Numbered from the stretch's first letter, positions 45,440-58,900 are shown. The stretch: DNA of 64,000 nt from Epiperipatus broadwayi (GCA_028023455.1 JAQFVV010000157.1:1178001-1242000); one strand, 5' to 3'. Program-made: numbers and translations. The notes: generated by a model from the sequence alone, not told the origin.

Positions 45440-46630
45440 CCTATATTTATTAGACATGGTCAGCATTTTATTTAAGAATCTGGATTATTTTATTTAGCCA
45501 TTTATATAACATTCTGAAATTGTTTTGAAATTGTCTGTAGTTTATAATAATCTGGATATCTGTTCATATGTTAATAAACTGTTACATGATAATTTGTTTA
45601 ATGTCTAGGTCGCCATACTGAGTTTTTAGAAAACTGGCTTGAGACACAATTTTCACAATAACTTCAGTTTTAATAATGTTAGAGCAAAAAGCTTTACATT
45701 GATAGAAACTAGAAAAACTAATGAAAACAATAAGGCTAAGGTAAATAATCACAACCTTATAAAAAATAATGAAAAAAAGAAATTACAGCATCTGACATAA
45801 TTATTACTTTATTGTTTGTTTCATAATTTCTCATTTATCATTAACTAAGTTTAAATTACATCTTCATTGATAATTTCTTTGTATTCCTAAGAAAATTATT
45901 TTTCAAACCATATATAATACTTATTACCTGAGATAATCCATAGCTTCAGAATCTCCAAAATAAGTCACATATGAATTCCTCATTTTTATCTTGTACCCCA
46001 AAAGTTACCAAACCTCAAAGGCGTCTATAAGAAAAAGATTCATTTTAATAAAAGATACAAAACAAATCATTTCCAGAAGATGGATATACATTTGTCATCA
46101 TAGCAACTGGCTTCTTGTCTATCTAAAACTAGAAATTGTAGGGTTTTTGTCTGTATCACTGATAAAATCAGTTTCATCTCTTCATTTTATATTTTTGTGT
46201 ACATCAGTGATGTTTATATTCTTTATGCACACCAGTGATGCTATCTTGTTATATTTATTGTCCCACAGAGATATAATTTATTTGCATATACCTCATTTGC
46301 TTGCTATAGAATTGAAAATAATGTTATGCAAGATGTGGCAAAACTACTGACTCCACAGCATGAGTACCAAGGCATGGGCAAAAATCAAAATTTGATTCTT
46401 AGCCTGCCTACAATTTTGTGTGATATATATACATAACTATTGTGGTTATCTCTACACACACACCATTTGAAAACTCTCTTTGTTGGTTTTAAGGGTTTAT
46501 ATTTTCATATGGTACTATACCCAGTAAATTTTGTAATTGCTTTGTCAACTGCAAAATTTCTGTATATTTGATAATCAGTCCTAAAATTTACATTGTACTG
46601 CTCTATAATACCTTAATTTTATATATATAT
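45440..46630. other. Unassigned tract
   Basis: A 119-codon frame at 45,991-46,350 is T-rich and hydrophobic in its second half, and I find no family resemblance. I do not call it a gene. Confidence 0.35.
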
Positions 46631-46639
46631 ATTGTACCG

Positions 46640-46870
46640 GTCAAAACAGTCTGCTCACTTAACAAGATTCAAATCCTATGCAAAAGTATCTCGAATCCGA
46701 TCATGCTCAAGATACACAGGTCTGGAGCAATCCTGAATTCTAACCTATTTGCCTATTCTTTGAGTCTCTGACCCAATGAACAACAATCCTGATGATACAA
46801 CACAATTATTTTAATTCCGGGCCCAGAAGCAAAGCGGTAGAGCATAAGATCAGAATGATGATGATGATCA
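46640..46870. repeat. Dispersed repeat, copy 2 (paired with 28,741)
   Basis: It shares the ordered blocks described for copy 1: TTCAAATCCTA, GCAAAAGTATCTCGA, CCTATTTGCCTATTCT, GAACAACA, CCGGGCCCAGAAGC. It ends in an AGAATGATGATGATGATCAA microsatellite. A GCGGTAGAGCAT block near 46,836 is weakly like a tRNA A box. Confidence 0.5.
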
Positions 46871-46879
46871 AGATAAGAG

Positions 46880-48630
46880 TAGCCCAGGAATTACATTTAT
46901 TAAAGTTATATTTATTAATGCTAAGTTATTAGCTAAAGAAAATAATTCTAAATATTAATTAGAAAATAATAATTCAAAACAACAAACCAGGATTTACATG
47001 AAATATATATTTAATAAAATTTTGAGAAAACATATATATATATGTTACAAAAGATTTCACTCTTGGAATGATATTGTCTATTTACAAAACTTGGGATTTG
47101 TTTTTATAAAATCCCCTTTACATTAATTATTTAATGAATATAATTTTATGGAGTGTATTATAACTTGTGCAGAGTTAATATGCCAATTTAATAAAATTTT
47201 ACTAACAGAACATTGTGGATACCTAAAATAAATATAAAAGATCGTGACAGGTTTAGTAGTAAATGATTTGATAAACAAGCAAAAATCTACAATTTTAATC
47301 ATTTATCTACCTTATGAAAATCATTATATATACTTTTATTGGCATTGTTTGGAAAAGATGTCTTTGGACCTTATAAATAAGAACCAAACAATGCGCTACA
47401 TTTACGAGAATACATGATACAATCAGTAATATAAATTGATTTACGTCTATGGGAATCGATTAGTATTTTAAAAGAAAGCAGTTTTAAAATCAACATACTG
47501 ACTAATTGGCATGTTGGCACATTTCATGAATGAGTCATTATTTCCAACACCTAACGAAAGGTCAAACAGCCATAAATCCATTAGCTAAAACAATAACGAT
47601 GCTAGCAGGTCATTAGAGAAATACAGATTTTATGGTACTTTGAATACTTGAGAATGAATGAGGGTTGATACGTTCGCCATTTTGATGGCACGGTATTGAA
47701 TGGAGAGGTTTGGTTTGAATGCCCAGAGCCAGCTGTATGGAACTTCCGCAGCACAATCAAAACCCTATAAAACTCATGTTCCACAGGGAGTGTACCCCTG
47801 ATTACGAACGATTTTGAGAATTAGTAGGAGGGGAGATTCGGCTTTCCGAAGTCCCCACTGACAAAACAATAAAAAAAATATATGTGGAAGTACCATAAGA
47901 GAAAGGAAAGGTCGGCCAGCAGCGTTATACCTGTGTGATAAACTTAATGTATTATATTTGAAAGCCTGTAAATGGTTTGACTCCTGCGTGATGATATATT
48001 TAAATAACAAATCATTCAGCAAATTATAATGGAGAATAACTCTTTTAACTATGACATTAAACTAACAAAATTTATATTTAATTTCGATTCCCATATACGT
48101 ATTCTTGATAAAATTAGCCCTCCAGGCAACAGCAAGAAAAGGTGGAATAATTATATTAAGATTCACAATCTTTTAAAATGAAAATTTAAAGACAAATTCA
48201 AATAATAAAGTAAAATATGCATCCACAATAAAATATTTTAGATAAAAAACATGAATAACAGATTTAAATATAAACTCAACCTAGCGAGTGATTCCTGTTA
48301 CAAATGAATAAAACTTTACTAATAAATTTAATTGAAGCCCTCGCTTTTTTTCCCATTAAACAAAGAAAATAAACCCTTATTAGATTCGCGAGATTGAATG
48401 ATATTGGCATATTAATTAAAGAGCATAAATTGTTTACATATATGACATGAATAAGTTAGAAATATCTAATGGAGCCGCACAAAGTTATATATATGAGTTC
48501 AAGCATGAAAGGTAAGTTAAAAATACATTATATTAGTAAGGGATTACAGAGAGAGAGTTTAAGAGCATAATTAATAGAAACTTATAAATTAATACCCGAA
48601 TAAAATGCAAGATTTTCATTATATCTTAGA
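46880..48630. other. Unassigned, possibly inner part of a minus-strand element
   Basis: Composition shifts from AT-rich to GC-richer around 47,500-47,940. Minus-strand frames at 48,022-47,774 and 47,784-47,602 lie here, but their peptides match no family I know. The placement between dispersed repeat copy 2 and LTR-like blocks suggests the interior of a decayed retroelement. Confidence 0.3.
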
Positions 48631-48639
48631 TAAATAGAT

Positions 48640-49100
48640 TAAGGCAGCTCCACATAGAATGAGGTTACCTCAGAATAGGAGGCAGGTGCATTATTAGCAG
48701 TCCGCAGTTGGAACAGTGATCAGGCAGTCATCTTGTATGGCCGGTCAAGTGGATGGAACTGGACGGCATCAGGTAGACAGTCTTCCGAGAGGCATGGAGA
48801 AAAGTGCTTCTTTTCTACTCACAGTTCATAGCACTGAACTTCTGTTGACTTCTTAAAATTTTAAGGTCTTGAAACACTTCTGAAAATTTATTTTACTGAA
48901 AGTCATTCTCACAGAATTTTCTAAGTAACTCAAAATAACTCAAAGTAAAAACTGAAAGTAACTGACTGAAAAGTAACCAAGTTTAATGACTAACTCAAAG
49001 TAACTAAACTGACTTCTTTTGTTCTATGGGCGTTTTTATATACCTTTTAATCCTCCCAAGAATGCAATCTCAGTTGCCCACAGCTATCTCTGTAATCTCT
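48640..49100 (-). mobile_element. Putative LTR-like unit (minus strand)
   Basis: A GC-richer block (AATGAGGTTACCTCAGAATA at 48,659 onward) is followed by short AACTCAAAGTAACT repeats and a minus-strand TATA box (GGTATATAAAA, complement of 49,034-49,044). Architecture is like the 29,740 unit. Confidence 0.3.
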
Positions 49101-49789
49101 TGATTAAATAAAAAACATTTAATTAGTAAAATTTTTAAAACAGATTAGGCTCAAAATACCATTTTAGATATTTTTAAGGATTTGCAAACAACTAACAAAA
49201 GAATTGCTTATGATTTTAATTAAGATTTATAATTTTAATTAATGAAAACAATCTAACTATTGATAAAGATAATTTCAGTATTTCGAGCCTTCCCCATTTT
49301 GCTTTGTTTTTACATTCCAACACTTTAATTAAAATACATATATATAAAGATTGACAATTATATAAAGAAATGTTTAATTTTCAATTATAAATATTAATAA
49401 AATTATTGCTTTGTTCATATATATATATATGTATCACACACACTGCTATTTTACTTTACTAAATATTTTTAATTTTATTAATTTCTTGATCATTATGCAT
49501 ACAGTGTGTGGGTGGTCTGAATTGTGTGCACCGCAGGAGGTTAGTGTAAATGGTGAAGCATGAAGCTCGGTGAAAATATTAAAATTAAATTATAACTGCA
49601 CTAAATTACAAAAAAAATAAGAAGCATGAGTTGGATGAAATATTATACAATAAGATTAGTTTAGGTTATAGAGAATCGATATTAAGAAAATAATTATTAG
49701 TTTAACGTGCTCGCCGATTAGCAAGTTAAAAAAGAGATTAAACATAAAGAAAACATTAATTTTAAAGAGTTAAGAGTTAGACTTAAGGT

Positions 49790-50110
49790 AAGGCAATGAT
49801 AATGACTATAGGCTTGTTACCTCATGATTCTATGGGATGAAGTACAGATGAATCTTCTATGGAAGGCAGCACTCTTTCATTGGCAGGAGCTATATCTCTG
49901 CACAGCAAAGAGTCAGGCTGAAGACAGAAGGAAAGGTGGCTTAGGTCGCTCTACCCAAAAACCATTTTAAGAATCAAAAAGACATGAAATCAGTTAGCGA
50001 CTATTGATCAAACTCTCCCACCATAGATTTTCAGCCCTATTTATACCAGTTTTGAGTTATTCAAAGAATGTTTTTAATTAAACTTCTTAACTCTAATTGA
50101 ATCTTTAATT
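49790..50110 (-). mobile_element. Putative LTR-like unit (minus strand)
   Basis: A GC-richer block with CTTGTTACCTCATGATTCTA near 49,814 and a minus-strand TATA box (GGTATAAATA, complement of 50,038-50,047). Its spacing of about 1.1 kb from the previous unit and 1.5 kb from the next suggests repeated or nested copies. Confidence 0.3.
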
Positions 50111-50243
50111 TACAGAAATATTTTCTCTATTGTTATTGGAGATGCAATCGCTAGATAACTGTCCAAAAATAAATTGCAATCAATTTCAAGATTGGAAATA
50201 GATTTGATAAAAATGTTAACTGCTAACTTAAAATCAATTAGCT

Positions 50244-50338
50244 GTCAAGCATTGGTAGTCGAGAGGTCAGCGACAGCTGCTTTACAAGCAGTTGTCTCAG
50301 GTTAGCTTCCCGGCTAATGCTATGACACATGAGAAAAA
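50244..50338 (+). mobile_element. tRNA-derived SINE (copy 2), intact target-site duplication
   Basis: It begins GTCAAGCATTGGTAGTCGAG (A box), has GGTTAGCTTCC as a diverged B box at 50,301-50,310, ends CGGCTAATGCTATGACACAT and a short poly-A. AGCATT at the start pairs with AATGCT near the end, as in a tRNA acceptor stem. The flanking 14-bp AAAATCAATTAGCT at 50,230-50,243 and 50,339-50,352 is an exact target-site duplication, so this insertion is comparatively young. Same family as the copy at 18,158. Confidence 0.85.
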
Positions 50339-50354
50339 AAAATCAATTAGCTTT

Positions 50355-51295
50355 ATTTTAAATTTTACTTTCATTAACTTTGATTTAAAAATTCCTTTTA
50401 AAATCATGAAACAAACTAATGCTACCATCCCTTTAATTACTCTTGGACAGTTAGTGGTTGCATCTTCCATCTTGAATATTTGTGTAATTATATGAAGAAA
50501 AATAATTACAAAGTATTAAAAATATAATTAAGAAAAAAAAATACAAAATTATTTAAAATATTTGTTTGTGTTATATATATATATATTATAACGTTTTCCA
50601 TTTTGCCAGGCATCTACATGCTGATATAAACTGCGCGCAAGTTGATCAAGTTATGTCGAAAAGAAGAAAGTTGTATTTCTATTTCTAAAAAACATAACTA
50701 TATTTCCTGATCAAACTCGGCCTATTAATTGTTGAGAATTATGCTATTGACGAGATCAGCTTTTAATTTATTCAATATGGGCACCAGGTCCTTTTATTCT
50801 AAAGAGACCACTGAAATCTGTCGCCAGCACGTCTCGCAAATAAAAAAAGAAAATACTTTTAAACTAATCGGTATTGCATCATACCGTAACGAGAATTATT
50901 TTTTTTAAATATTATTATTCCAGGAATTTATTAAACACATTGGCAAAGGTAAATTATATATTTAAACATCACTAAAATAATATTAATAAATTCAATAATA
51001 ATTAATAACTATTATTAATAATGCACAATGAAAAAGGTTGATAAAAGTAAAATCTCTTTTATTCCAACAAACTAAAAATATTTGTAAGTTAAATTACGAA
51101 TTAACTAAATTGGAGAGAACATGAATCAATTTATAAAAAACAGTTGGATAAAGTAATTTAATAATGTTCACTTATTACAATTCATTTCCATGATCTTGTA
51201 TAAAATTATTTAAACGAAAGTCTCTTTAATAAGAAAATTAATGTCTATATCGGGATTATTTTAAGACTTGTTTGCAAACGCTTAATTTTGTCACA
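50355..51295. other. AT-rich spacer
   Basis: Nothing firm. It includes a moderately GC-rich patch at 50,600-50,880 with no recognisable content. Confidence 0.35.
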
Positions 51296-51299
51296 ATCA

Positions 51300-51670
51300 G
51301 GAATAAGTAGTCTTACCGGTAAGTTTTAGTGAATTCACGATGGTTGTAGATAACTATGCATAGGTTTTCGGGGTTGAATTGAGCTCACGGCCTTTGATTA
51401 TTAGTTGATCTTGGTGCTGGTTCCATAGGCTAGTCGCGTAAGCTTCTCTGGTGTCCATCGGTAACGATGTCAGCTAAAGCTCCGGTCTACTCTCGTATGA
51501 ATAACTTTTTCATCGTAGAGTGGTGTGGATTCTTTAATCCAAAACCAACCAAAAGAATATCAGCTAAACCAAGACATTCCTCCAACCGAATCCCTTCTTT
51601 TTATACTAGAGGTCCAGTTTTCAGACTTCTGCGCATATCTTTTGTTTGTCAAAATATACGTTGATAATCT
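51300..51670 (-). mobile_element. Putative LTR-like unit (minus strand)
   Basis: A GC-richer block (CTTACCGGTAAGTTTTAGTG near 51,313) with a minus-strand TATA box (AGTATAAAAA, complement of 51,597-51,606). The 65-codon plus frame inside it is probably chance. Confidence 0.3.
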
Positions 51671-51674
51671 TATA

Positions 51675-52540
51675 TATTCTTTATAAAATTTATGTTACAA
51701 AGTCTTTATTTTTTTTCAGCATAATTCTGCCATCTTTAATTAGTTGAAATATTTCTACTTTCTCTTATCTTTTTTTATTTTAATTTTGAAATTCTTTTGT
51801 TCTCTCCAATTCTACTTTTATTTCTACTTACATAAAAAAAAAAAAAACGGAAGAATAATTTAACTTTCATTGTACATTATTTTTTTAAAAAAAAAAATTA
51901 GTCAAAAAAAAAATCTAAATTTACTTTTATTTTTTTAGCTTTTACCAAATGCCAATATTTTTGCAACGTATATAAATAAACGTTACAATATATATATATA
52001 AGCTCCATTAACATATGTATATATCTGAGTCGCATCTAGAACATTAATATCAAAATAATTAAAGAATTTTTATTTAAAATTTATATTTATAACATTTATA
52101 GATGCTTCTCAGAAATATATGTATAGTTTATATACATATGACAAAAAAAAAAAAACAGGATGAAACGTAGGTTAAGTGGTAGAACCACGAAACTTGATCT
52201 TGGGCTAAGATCGACTGCTACAATATTACATTATTAATAAATAAATAAAAATTAATAAATAAATAAAAATGATGATAGTGATGATGATGGCAGTCAAGTT
52301 GTATCTAATTATTTGAATGGCATTCTAATTTTAAATTTTTACTTAAACGTAGCTTAGACTTTAAAAAGATAAAATAAAAATAAGATTCACTATTAAGCAT
52401 ACTATGTAACAGTAGTTTATAGGTAATTTTTCTCCCACAGTTTTAAATGGATACACTGATTATTTTATTCTATATTTCTGCTATCAGTATAGATTAGTAT
52501 AAGATATTGAAAAAATGTATAAGCATTGGTTGATCATAAT
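51675..52540. other. AT-rich tract with a weak tRNA-like SINE fragment
   Basis: Around 52,160-52,225, GTAGGTTAAGTGGTAGAACC then CGACTGCTAC followed by AATAAATAAATAAAAA tails and a GATGATG microsatellite resemble a degenerate tRNA-derived SINE. The rest is AT-rich. Confidence 0.3.
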
Positions 52541-52543
52541 GAA

Positions 52544-52910
52544 TTGATTCTTCTGATACATCAGTTAAAGAATGACACAGAAACATTCTTCATATTAGAA
52601 AGTATTGTTATATTTTGATTATAAGGGGTTGATTCTTCTGATACATCAGAGAATGACACAACAACTTACTATATAATAGATGAAATACACAGGCTTATAT
52701 ATACCTGTGTCTATATATGTAATAGACAGGGTTGTTATATTTTGAATTTGAGAAATTGATTCTTCTGATACATCAGTTAGAGAATGACACAACAACTTAC
52801 TCTATATTAAAAAAAACATTGCTACATTTTGATCATAAGGAATTGGATTTTTCTGCTACATCAGTTAGAGAATGAAGCATTAACTTATGCACAGACTTTA
52901 CATATCAGAT
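52544..52910. repeat. 85-87-bp tandem repeat, four units, with an insertion
   Basis: Units start at 52,544, 52,629, 52,756 and 52,843, each with TTGATTCTTCTGATACATCA or a close variant and an AGAGAATGACACAACAACTT block. The second unit is about 40 bp longer because it contains ACACAGGCTTATATATACCT through AATAGACAGGG (52,690-52,731), the 3' hairpin segment of SINE family 2. Confidence 0.8.
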
Positions 52911-52914
52911 TAGA

Positions 52915-55495
52915 AGTAATTGTGATCTTATCTATCAAACTGAAAACATTTAACACATTTACAATGCAGTGATTATTGACATTTTATATATTATTAAATG
53001 AAATATTAAATCCCCCTCTCTTCCTGTGTGTGTGCGTGTGTGTGATTCCCTAAAATTTCAGGAATCCTCAACTTGATTTGAAAGAATTTTAGAGTGTATA
53101 ATAATAATTTTGTTTATTCAAAATATACCTTCTTTGTTGTTATTCAGTTGAATATTCTGAAAATGAAACAGTATAGTAAACAATCAAATAGATTGCTTAT
53201 TATGTTCTTCCAAACTCTTTGTATAACAATTATTCACAAATATGTATGAGATTAAAACAAAAACTTTTTTTGCAAAATCATTCAGCTTCAGAAATGTTCT
53301 TCAGATATCATTATTTGGGTTTAAAATTTTAAAATTGTTTCATTAAATACTTGACATTTAATACTGCAGATCAAACAAGAGCAATTATCTTTATTCTAGT
53401 GCTGATTTCTAGTTTAAATACAATATTTAATATAGACGATGCTAGAGTAGGGAGCTGCTCTTGTTTTATCATTATTGATCTGGATATCAGTTGAAGTGAA
53501 TTTGGGGGGCGGAGTAACTTTGGTTAATTCTTCATTGCTAGTAGGGTCTTTTTATATTTATTTGGAGAATTTTTTTTAACCAATATAAAATATGATTTAG
53601 AGTATTTTAATATGTGATTATTATTATCACAATGTTTTTCCTCGAAATTTGGATTTACTTTACTTTTTTTTTTTTTTTAAACTTTTCTCTTTTTAGGTAG
53701 ATATGTTTTTGGCTTTTTATAAAAGAATAATAATTTCATCATTAGCATTATCTATTTATACTAGAAATTTTTCAATTTTAATATTATTAGCTGTATTTAT
53801 TTATAAGAAATGAATTTTTCATGGTAAAAAACAAGCATATTTTTGATAAATAATATATATTTACCTTTACCCTGCTTAGAGAAGACAATTGATGCCCAAA
53901 TCTCATTGTAAAGCAAGAAGTTCATATTAAAAAAACAAGGGATTATAATGGTTGCCCAATGGGGTAAAAATTAACTCCTTCCAAATTATACCATAAATTT
54001 ATTAATAAATAATCTAACATAATATTGTATCATTTACATATATATGGTACAAGTATGTTAGCATTAAGTAAGGTTTAAAAGAAGTAAAATTTAAAAATCG
54101 TCAATGAACATAATTTAATTTTTTATTATTAGTTAGTATAAAGTATATTTTTTTATATGTACAATGAAAGCTATTTGTCTTTAAAATTATCTATTTTATT
54201 AAAGTAATGTTAATATTGGAAGGAATATAAGCACATACAGATTACTATCAGAATAAAACCTCTTAACAATAATTAAAGATGGTAGAAATAAATTATAAAA
54301 AGTAGAACTTTGTACCTCAAAAGTAAGAAAGAATGTAGAAGATTATCGAGTAATAATAATGCAAAGGATAAGAGGATATGCACAGAAAGCTCAAAATGGT
54401 TGCCAGTATAAAAGAAGCAGTCAAGTTTAAAATTGGTCTTTTACCCGTATTTTTCTGGCTGTTTCTTATGTGCAGCATTTCAAAGTCATAATCAAATATG
54501 ATGAATCTAGTCTCCATGTGTGAATAGTAACAGATCATTCACCACCACCTTCTCTCACAAAAGCCATCAAAAAAACTTCATCTAGCCTTGCCCTAAATAT
54601 GGCTCAGAGATATGAAAAGGGCTACCAGAATGGAGCTATAAAGAATTAGTATGGACTTCTCATAAAAAGAACTTATGGGTAAGTCGATGGCCAGATTGCA
54701 ACTTATCTAGATAAATCAAAAAGATTTGTGAACTAGATTTTAACAGATAAACTTGTAACTTAGTAAAAAGAAATGACATTTATAATTTTATCCATAAAAT
54801 TGAACTATTTGAATTAAGTGATGCATATAATTATCTGATTATGTATGTGTATTCTTTCCAATTTTATAATAATTCTTATTGTTTAAATATTTAATGCATA
54901 TTAAAACTTTTACTAATAATATAAACCTTTCATTGTACATGCTGAATTTTAGTTATTTAAATTTTATTATTATGTTTAGAAAATTGTATAAATTTCTTCT
55001 GCCAATATGCTTGATTAATGGGGGAAAGTCTTATTAAGTGATTGGAAAACATAATTCCCTCCTGTTCTTACTGTCAATAATTTGCTTTGTAAGACTCAAC
55101 AAAAATGTGATGAGAGTTAGGATTCCACAGATTCTGGTGCCCTCTTAAATAAATTAAACTAACCCCATTATCAATTCAAATTATAATAAACATTAGGTCA
55201 GTTTGTCAGAAATATAAGTATATTCTTGAAATATCTGCATTCCTACTGGAATGGACCTTTGTCATTAAATAGTTTGGCTAACTAGCATTTTATAATGTGC
55301 AATAAAAAGGCCTAACCCATAACATAAAATGTTACAGTATATATAATAATTTTAAAAAACCCTGAAGTACAATATATGCATGTTTAAACTATGCTCTGTG
55401 AGTATTATGCAGGTATTCACTAAAATATGTATGTATGTAAGGTAATGTAACTTAAATCTTGTAAAAAAGAAATAAACAACTTAAAAGTTGTTCTT
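52915..55495. other. AT-rich tract
   Basis: It contains a short TGTGTGTGCGTGTGTGTG microsatellite at 53,025-53,043. No genes recognised. The minus-strand frame at 54,538-54,317 has no motif. Confidence 0.4.
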
Positions 55496-55499
55496 TTTT

Positions 55500-55960
55500 A
55501 TAATCCATCCTTTCAGCACTCATCATCATTTGGTTTTCTATGTCATCAGTTTTTCATTCTAAGGATCTATGATTGTCTTTTAAATCCTTTGATGATCTTG
55601 GGTTTTTTTTGGTGAAGGTACACCAAGTGTTGATGGCTGAGGATCTTTTCATACAAGATATTATAAGATTTCATTCATTGACTTAAAGCAGTTTTAGATT
55701 TGGTAGAGCATTTCAGGGTCAAATTCTTCAAAAATGCTGTTCATAGCAAATGATAGGAAATCAGTTCCTTAAGTTTTTTAATGTCCAGGTTTTCTCAATC
55801 GGTTTGTTAATTTTTTTTTCTCAATCCATTTGCAATAATTGCTTATTAGTTAATTCTTTCATGTTTGGTTGCAAGAGTTCTTCAATGTTGTTGTCATCAA
55901 TTTCTTGTCAATGTCATTATCCAAAGTGTTGACAAAATAATGTATTAATTGTTGAAGTTC
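55500..55960 (-). pseudogene. Tigger/pogo-like transposase C-terminal remnant
   Basis: On the minus strand from about 55,900 downwards the translation reads DDNNIEELLQPNMKELTNKQ then LLQMD, a stop, EKKINKPIEKTWTLKNL, followed after a shift by FEEFDPEMLYQI and FKSMNEIL. This follows the acidic tail of Tigger elements: an IEELL...ELTNEDLLEL block, a (F/W)T.K.L block, and a helix with DPxxE...KxxxACYxEI. The catalytic DDE part is not visible. Family assignment is moderate because the region is naturally variable. Confidence 0.45.
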
Positions 55961-55969
55961 ATCTTAAAG

Positions 55970-58900
55970 GTTATGATAATTCTTTGATCTATAGATTGAA
56001 GAAATAATGTGGTGTTCAGCGATATTAGTTATAACTATGACTGAAAACATATGTAGGTGTAAATTTAAAATAATATCACTAGAAAAAAAATATTTTTGTT
56101 TCACTAAGCAAACACACAGAATTTGGACCGAAAAAGGGAAATTAAGCTCACAATTAACAATTTTTTTGTATTTTTCCATCATTGCACTGAAAAAATTGTA
56201 TATTGAAGTCTCATTTTTTTAATTCGTAATCTTATTTATAAGAAATTATTTAGAATTAAAAATGCAATGTTTAATAATATCTCACTAATTGTACTATTAT
56301 GACCATAAAGACTTGTTATTTATCAACAGTATAAGAGTAGACAATATATAGAACTGCTCATTACCACAACCTAATTTCATAGTTATTTTCAGAAAAGATA
56401 AAAATTCTGATGTATTAAAAAATAAAAAATGTATCTAGTTCATTCTGTGTCTGCATATTGTAATAAATATTTAAGAAATTTTGTTTACATTATGTATTAT
56501 GCAGCTCTAAATAAATGGATAATATATACAAATATGTTATCTATGATCTTTTTTATGGCATGAGATGTTACATTTTATCATGGTGGTAGCCTTTTTTTTT
56601 TAAATATCTGATTTTTTTTAATAATACAGTACATTGTAATGGCAGAAAAATGGACCATTTAAATAAAAATTAAAGCCATGAATCTTCTTCAATTTATTTG
56701 TATTGCAGTTTCAACATATAAAATTTATTATAAAATGTATAATGTTTAAAATCATCCCTTTTTTTTTTTGTATAAGCATTATTGTTTTGACTGGAATTAG
56801 TGTTCATAAAGGTTTCAATTTAAAATAGCTTGATTGAATATTTTACTAATACATAACAATTCACAATTTAAAATGAATTATTAATAATATGTGACCAAAC
56901 TTTATTTTTAGTTTAATGCTGAATGAAATTCATATTTTTTTATTGCCATATTTTTTTTTAAGTTTAGTATAACATCGCCTTTGTCTTGCATGAGGCTGAA
57001 ATAAATTACAAGATTATGTTTTAAAATCTTGCAAATAGTTGTTATTTTTTAACTTAGGTTTAATAATTTTTGATCATATAAAATACAGTATTTATTATAT
57101 AGAAATAAAACAAACTAACTCCTTCCTTTTTAAAACTTGATTTTTATATGACTATAATCATGAAAAGGAAAAAATCCAACGTTTCTATATTGAATATTTA
57201 TTAACTATTTTGAAAAGAAGAACTGTGTGCTTGATATATTAAATTATTTAGTATTTATTATATTAATTCTGAAAATCCTTTCCTTCTTCCCCTGTTTTTT
57301 TTACTGAAAATATTTTAGATATAATAGCAATTTTAATTTGATAGAAGAGTTTTAATTCAAAATTAGTTGGCTGAATATATTTTAGCTAATATAATATACA
57401 ATTAAAAATTAATTATTAATAGTATTATATATGACCAAATTTATTTTTAATTTTACACTGAATGAAATTTGTATTTTTTATTTGGCACTATATCTTTTAA
57501 TGTTTGTGCTAATGCCTCCTTTTGGTTAGGATATCTCTGAAACAGATATTACTATATTACGATTTAAAATTAAGGAAATACTGTACAATAAATAATATTT
57601 TATACTTATATTTAGAAATTTTCATTGCATAATGCACTGAAGTTTTTTCATTTCTCAAAATAACTTGCAATTACAATAATTAAATTTAATAATTTACTAA
57701 GGCTGTAACCTTAGAAATAAGCGTCTGAAAAATACGAAGGTAGGGACCTCTATAGGTCTTAAAATGGGTGTTTAATAAAATTTATAATTACAATAATTAA
57801 ATTTGTAAAGTGAGTGAGTGTACATGTTTTATATATAATGTTAATACATTTGGTTGTTAGATGTCATCAAAATAGATTTTTGATTATTTATTCTACTGAA
57901 TGAAGCACTTTTTTTTTTACTTTTATGCTTGATTTACTTTACTTTGATATATCATTAATGAATGTATTGATTGTCTTGCAATGACATTGGATGGAAATTA
58001 AATAAGATATTATACATTAATCATATTTTAATTTTGTAATCAAAATACTGTATACTCTAATATTGTATACTGCATATGTAATATATACTGCATTATCTAT
58101 AATGAATAAACTCTGTATTGTACAGTTTTAGCATGAATACACCATTTTTTCCCAGATGACATAAAGTCATTATTCTATGATGTCATCATTCTTACAAATA
58201 GACCACGAAATATAATTTTTAATTTGTTTACATTGTTAGTGCAAATAATCAGTTGTAAATCAAAATAGAGGGTACAAATTATGTTGAAACCTCAGAAAGA
58301 TCCCACACTAAATGGGTATAGATGTACAGTGCATTTTTAATTATTCATTAAATGATATTAAATCTTTAAAAGAACATTGTATTCTTAAATGTCCATACAA
58401 AAACAGTTATATTTACATGTATTGTAGAATATGGGGACCAATCTAAAATTGATAATATGTAAAATTTAATTTTTTATTAGCTTATTGCTTGTATGACATT
58501 ATTAAAATTGAAAATCTTATAGAGAGACTATTGAAATTGTAATATGTTAGCGTATGTTGTAATCCTCTGAAATTTTTAGTATCAATTTTGAATTTGTGGT
58601 AAATATATATTAAATTTGATAAGATTCAATATACTGTAAAACATATAATTGTGTGAAAGAATGATCTTATAATGGAAATAATAAAATAATATTTTGTTAG
58701 TTTATAATTAATATTTAAGAGTTGTACATGTATATTTGTTATACTTTGTTTACATTTATAAAAATATTATATTTAAGCCTTAATATATAATTTTTTATTT
58801 AATATTTTAAAGATCGTTCAGTATGACAGTAAATAAATAAATAAATAAAAATAAGTTATTTATATTAATATTTATAATTTATATATTTTAAATGTATTGA

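Noticed and set aside
45991-46350. 119-codon plus-strand frame
   Set aside because: Composition is biased and hydrophobic, with no motif and no splice context; likely chance.
47602-48022. Minus-strand frames of 82 and 60 codons in GC-richer DNA
   Set aside because: No recognisable domain. GC-richer sequence lengthens chance frames. Noted as possible interior of a decayed element only.
50244-50338. Possible functional tRNA gene
   Set aside because: The acceptor stem pairs, but the exact target-site duplication, poly-A tail and a second dispersed copy show it is a SINE; the B box is also diverged.
51467-51664. 65-codon plus-strand frame
   Set aside because: It lies over a minus-strand TATA box in an LTR-like block and has no motif.
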